This document shows positions 14,166-16,259 of a DNA stretch of 16,259 nt, piece after piece. Every line of letters starts with the position of its first letter. The stretch's first letter is position 1. This stretch comes from Rhodospirillaceae bacterium. Its GTDB lineage: Bacteria > Pseudomonadota > Alphaproteobacteria > MPNO01 > UBA2964. The translations under genes were made by a program, and so were the position numbers. The DNA lies in assembly GCA_018660305.1 (NCBI GenBank), contig JABJKO010000196.1, positions 1 to 16,259 of the forward strand, in the 5' to 3' direction. A model generated the notes under the pieces. It was not told the origin of the DNA, made no database searches, and was given only the letters and a program-made list of their open reading frames with translations.

Positions 14166-14846
14166 ATGCCAGGAAAAGTTACCGAAAGTCCGGTGACGCT
14201 GGAAGAATACGGCGCCATGGACATGGTTACGCGAAAGAATGTGTGGGTGGAGATTTCCGATATCGACGAGGAACACCTCAACGGCCACATGGCGGAGGAA
14301 AAAGCCCGCGAGGCCCATGTGCCGCAGGTTGGTTCGGAAGCGCCCGATTTCGTCGCCGACGTGCTCGACCCAAACCGGAAACGCACCGGCGAACAGGTGC
14401 AACTCTCCAAGCTCAGGGGGAAGCCTGTCGCCATCGCGTTCGGGTCATACACGTGACCCCCTTTTCGTGGGAAGGCCGTGCGCCTTAACGAACTCTACGC
14501 CAAGTACAAAGACCAGGTTCAGTTCTACATCATCTATATCCGCGAGGCCCACCCCGCGCAGGGGTGGCAGGTGCCGAACAATCTGATCGAAGACATCATC
14601 TATGACGAACCCGCCACCGACGAGGAACGCACCGAAGTGGCGTCCGCGTGCCAGATCAATCTGGGGCTGGATATGCCCATGCTGGTGGACCGCATCGACA
14701 ACGATGTGGAAAAGAAATATGTCGGGCTGCCCATGCGGCAGTTCCTCATCGATGGAGATGGAAAGATCGTCTATGCCGGCAAGAAAGGCCCGTTCGGCTG
14801 GGACGACGAAGGCTTCGAAGAGACGCTGAAAGAACTGCTCGGCTGA
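14166..14846 (+). CDS. Iodothyronine-deiodinase-like selenoprotein (thioredoxin fold) with in-frame UGA as selenocysteine
   Basis: The gene starts at ATG 14166 behind AAGGAG and reads 96 codons to TGA 14454-14456. It continues in the same frame, without any shift, for 129 more codons to TGA 14844-14846. Reading the first TGA as selenocysteine gives 226 residues with Sec97. The junction AFGSYT-U-PPF is the deiodinase/redoxin active-site motif. YIREAHPAQGW follows, with Tyr124, Glu127 and His129 at +27, +30 and +32 from Sec, the spacing I recall for the catalytic Tyr, Glu and His of vertebrate deiodinase. Residues 54-100 and 117-226 complete a thioredoxin fold ending FLIDGDGKIVYAGKKGPFG. Family knowledge: bacterial homologues have Sec or Cys here and probably act as thiol-dependent redox enzymes; their substrate is not known. 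A SECIS-like hairpin lies just after the TGA. There is no signal peptide, so it is cytoplasmic. Alternatives are a nonsense mutation or a sequencing error, but the strict frame and motif argue against them. Confidence 0.9.
14466..14490 (+). promoter_or_regulatory. Candidate bacterial SECIS element (selenocysteine insertion hairpin)
   Basis: In the mRNA, AAGGC (14472-14476) pairs with GCCUU (14482-14486) around the loop CGUGC. CGU (14466-14468) pairs with ACG (14488-14490) below an asymmetric GGG/A internal loop. The apical loop begins 21 bases after the UGA and has G as its second base followed by U. This agrees with the usual bacterial SECIS pattern of a short stem with a G in the first two loop bases, 16-37 bases from the UGA. 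No bulged U like that of E. coli fdhF is obvious. The fold is hand-drawn. Confidence 0.6.
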
Positions 14847-14868
14847 GTACGCCTTAGACATGAATGTC

Positions 14869-14894
14869 AAAAACCCCGTTTCGGCGGGGGTTTT
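14869..14894. terminator. Bidirectional terminator between the selenoprotein and cyclodeaminase-family genes
   Basis: AAAAACCCCG (14869-14878) pairs with CGGGGGTTTT (14885-14894) around a six-base loop, with one extra G. A and T tails on both sides allow it to end both convergent transcripts. It lies 22 bases after the selenoprotein stop and 24 bases beyond the stop of the opposite gene. Confidence 0.85.
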
Positions 14895-14918
14895 GCCTTC
14901 CTCCGGATTGCACCAGAT

Positions 14919-16010
14919 CTAAATCGTGAATTGCTTGTCCTCGGGATGTTCGGTGGCGATGAACAGGTCGGCGGGCAGTTCGGTGCCGATATTCTGCTCC
15001 CTCGCCTTTTCGATGACCCGCTTGCACACCGCGGCGAACTGGATGCCCATGCCCACATTGTTGCTGTGCACGGTAATCTGCGAATTGCCCATGCGGCCCG
15101 GGAACTTGCCGATGCAGAGATCGGACAGCTCGGTGACGTAATCCCACGACAGCATGCCCTTGCGGATAGGTTTCATCACCTCGGGCTGAAGGTCCTGCTT
15201 TATCTGCGAGATGGAGTTCACGACAACGATGTCGGCCACCTGCATCACCTCGTCATCGAGCTCGCGCCGCGCATCCCAGTAGGGCGCGCCGATCATGCCG
15301 GTGACGTGGACGCCCTCCTTGAGCCATTCGCCCCTGATAAAGGGATCGGTGGCGGTGGTGGCGGTAAAGACCACGTCTGAGTCCCGCACGGCTTCTTCGG
15401 CGCTGTCGACGGCGATGGCATGGACACCGAATTTCTGCCCCACCCATTGGGCGAATTTCTCGCGCCGTTCGGGGCGGATTGAGTTGATCTTGACCGTCTT
15501 TATGGAAGGCCTGACCGACATCAGGGCGGTGATCTGCCCCACGGCCTGCTGCCCGGCGCCGATCAGGCCCGCGATCTCCACGTCGGGCCGCACGAGATAC
15601 TTGGCGGCCACCCCCGATGTGGCGCCGACGCGGAGCGGCGAGATGGGTTCGTCCTGGACGATTCCGATCAGCTTGCGGCTGTCCATTTCCCAGACCATGA
15701 CCAGCCCGGTCATACCGCCGACAAACTGCTTGCGTTTCTCCCCACCGATGAAGGGAAAGGTGACGTGACGCACGCCGAGACGCACCGCCGCCACATTCTG
15801 GCACGGCACCGCGCCCGGGATGACGTTCATGAAAAACCAGCGGCGCTGCTCGTCGTCATCCAGCGGAATATGGATCCGCCGGCGGTTGATCACCTGGGCA
15901 TTGTTATGACCGAGATCGGCATAGGCCTCCTCGACCACCTCGATGGCTTCCTCCATGGGCAACAGCCCGCGAACATCGTCATTTCGCAACACAAGCACGG
16001 TCTCGGACAT
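14919..16010 (-). CDS. Ornithine cyclodeaminase / mu-crystallin family NAD(P)-dependent enzyme
   Basis: This 363-residue protein has the family's two-part layout: an N-terminal substrate/dimer domain (about 1-120), a Rossmann domain with GLIGAGQQA at 148-156, and RVGATSG at 127-133, the conserved family signature. TATTATDPFI and the later VHVTGMIGAPYWDARRELDD are also family segments. Members include ornithine cyclodeaminase, ketimine and imine reductases, alanine dehydrogenase and vertebrate mu-crystallin. The lysine that binds ornithine in true cyclodeaminases is not evident; the segment reads AAVRLGVRHVTFP. An imine/ketimine reductase or related role is therefore at least as likely. ATG 16010 follows GGAGG. 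It starts 33 bases after the truncated class II aldolase gene and is probably cotranscribed with it. It converges on the selenoprotein gene. Confidence 0.9.
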   Translation of the reverse strand: MSETVLVLRNDDVRGLLPMEEAIEVVEEAYADLGHNNAQVINRRRIHIPLDDDEQRRWFFMNVIPGAVPCQNVAAVRLGVRHVTFPFIGGEKRKQFVGGMTGLVMVWEMDSRKLIGIVQDEPISPLRVGATSGVAAKYLVRPDVEIAGLIGAGQQAVGQITALMSVRPSIKTVKINSIRPERREKFAQWVGQKFGVHAIAVDSAEEAVRDSDVVFTATTATDPFIRGEWLKEGVHVTGMIGAPYWDARRELDDEVMQVADIVVVNSISQIKQDLQPEVMKPIRKGMLSWDYVTELSDLCIGKFPGRMGNSQITVHSNNVGMGIQFAAVCKRVIEKAREQNIGTELPADLFIATEHPEDKQFTI

Positions 16011-16043
16011 AAAAGCCTCCCGCTTTCTGATGTGGCGCCGTCT

Positions 16044-16259
16044 TCACATGGTGGCGCAGCCCGACCTGACAACCCAATATTCCCAGGCTCGATCGAGCCC
16101 CAGCGGGCTCATCTGGCGCTTGAACGTGCTCGCGACCTCGCCCTCGGACAGATAGGTGGGCTCGCCCAGTTGCAGCGCCTGCATCTGCAGCTTGGCGTTG
16201 ACCTGCAGATAGACCGCCGACATGACCGCTTCCCGTATGTTGGCGCCGGTCACCACCGC
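16044..16259 (-). CDS. Partial class II aldolase/adducin family protein (C-terminal part)
   Basis: The frame is open to the right edge of the window, so the N-terminal two thirds are missing; about 71 residues remain. The segment REAVMSAVYLQVNAKLQMQALQLGEPTYLSEGEV, followed by LDRAWEYW, matches the C-terminal end of class II aldolase/adducin-domain proteins. In these, a helix with Glu/Val/Tyr is followed by a Pro-Tyr-Leu-Ser/Thr turn and a final helix ending RAWEYW. Such proteins are zinc-dependent aldolases, epimerases or decarboxylases of sugar phosphates and hydroxy acids. The zinc-binding histidines would lie in the missing part. GTG 16256 is an internal valine rather than a start. It is followed after 33 bases by the cyclodeaminase-family gene, which suggests a shared operon. 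Confidence 0.8.
   Translation of the reverse strand, partial: AVVTGANIREAVMSAVYLQVNAKLQMQALQLGEPTYLSEGEVASTFKRQMSPLGLDRAWEYWVVRSGCATM

Noticed and set aside
14454..14456. TGA as evidence of a variant genetic code
   Set aside because: Nine of the sixteen genes in the window, including this one, end in TGA with sensible C-termini, so TGA is normally a stop.
14105..14488. Plus-strand ORF with AGGAG just before its ATG
   Set aside because: It is in another frame from the conserved deiodinase-like protein, the spacing to AGGAG is only three bases, and the product is Arg/Gly-rich as expected of a shadow frame.
14478..14846. A separate GTG-started 122-residue gene following a 96-residue gene
   Set aside because: It is in the same frame as 14166-14456, has no ribosome binding site, and would begin in the middle of a thioredoxin fold just after the active site. 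One recoded gene explains both.

Overview
The window is high-GC DNA with the gene content of a heterotrophic alphaproteobacterium, probably of the Rhodospirillales or a relative. This placement rests on gene families and on GC-rich palindromic intergenic repeats; it is inference, because no rRNA is present. Sixteen protein-coding genes are supported, two of them cut by the window edges. No tRNA, rRNA, insertion sequence, prophage or CRISPR array was seen, and no gene-free stretch exceeds 300 bases.

Layout. 1-391 (+) is the end of a molybdenum-hydroxylase [2Fe-2S] subunit with its own terminator. 594-1592 (+) is a TRAP solute-binding protein and 1657-2070 (+) a glyoxalase-fold (VOC) protein. 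From 2246 to 13945 every gene lies on the minus strand. In order of transcription these are an aminotransferase, an alpha/beta hydrolase, a tripartite tricarboxylate transporter (Bug/TctC) binding protein, a second alpha/beta hydrolase, a PEP-CTERM surface protein, a metallo-beta-lactamase-fold hydrolase, a quinone-reductase-like dehydrogenase, the beta and alpha subunits of an ADP-forming acyl-CoA synthetase, and an HpaB-type aromatic monooxygenase. 14166-14846 (+) is a redoxin gene, convergent with an ornithine cyclodeaminase/mu-crystallin gene (14919-16010, -) that follows a truncated class II aldolase.

Most genes fit uptake and breakdown of organic and aromatic acids: two solute-binding proteins without membrane subunits, a ring hydroxylase, esterases, an acyl-CoA synthetase and a reductase. 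GC-rich palindromic repeats sit between several genes, including between the two acyl-CoA synthetase subunits.

Two things stand out. First, 14166-14846 is one gene interrupted by an in-frame TGA at 14454-14456. Reading that TGA as selenocysteine gives a 226-residue iodothyronine-deiodinase-like protein with the motif FGSYT-U-PPF, followed at family spacing by YIREAH. A plausible bacterial SECIS hairpin starts 10 nt after the TGA. A conventional gene caller would split or truncate it. Second, the PEP-CTERM gene has a near-perfect sigma-54 promoter (TGGCAC-N5-TTGCA) about 90 bases upstream, which suggests RpoN-controlled expression of an exosortase substrate.
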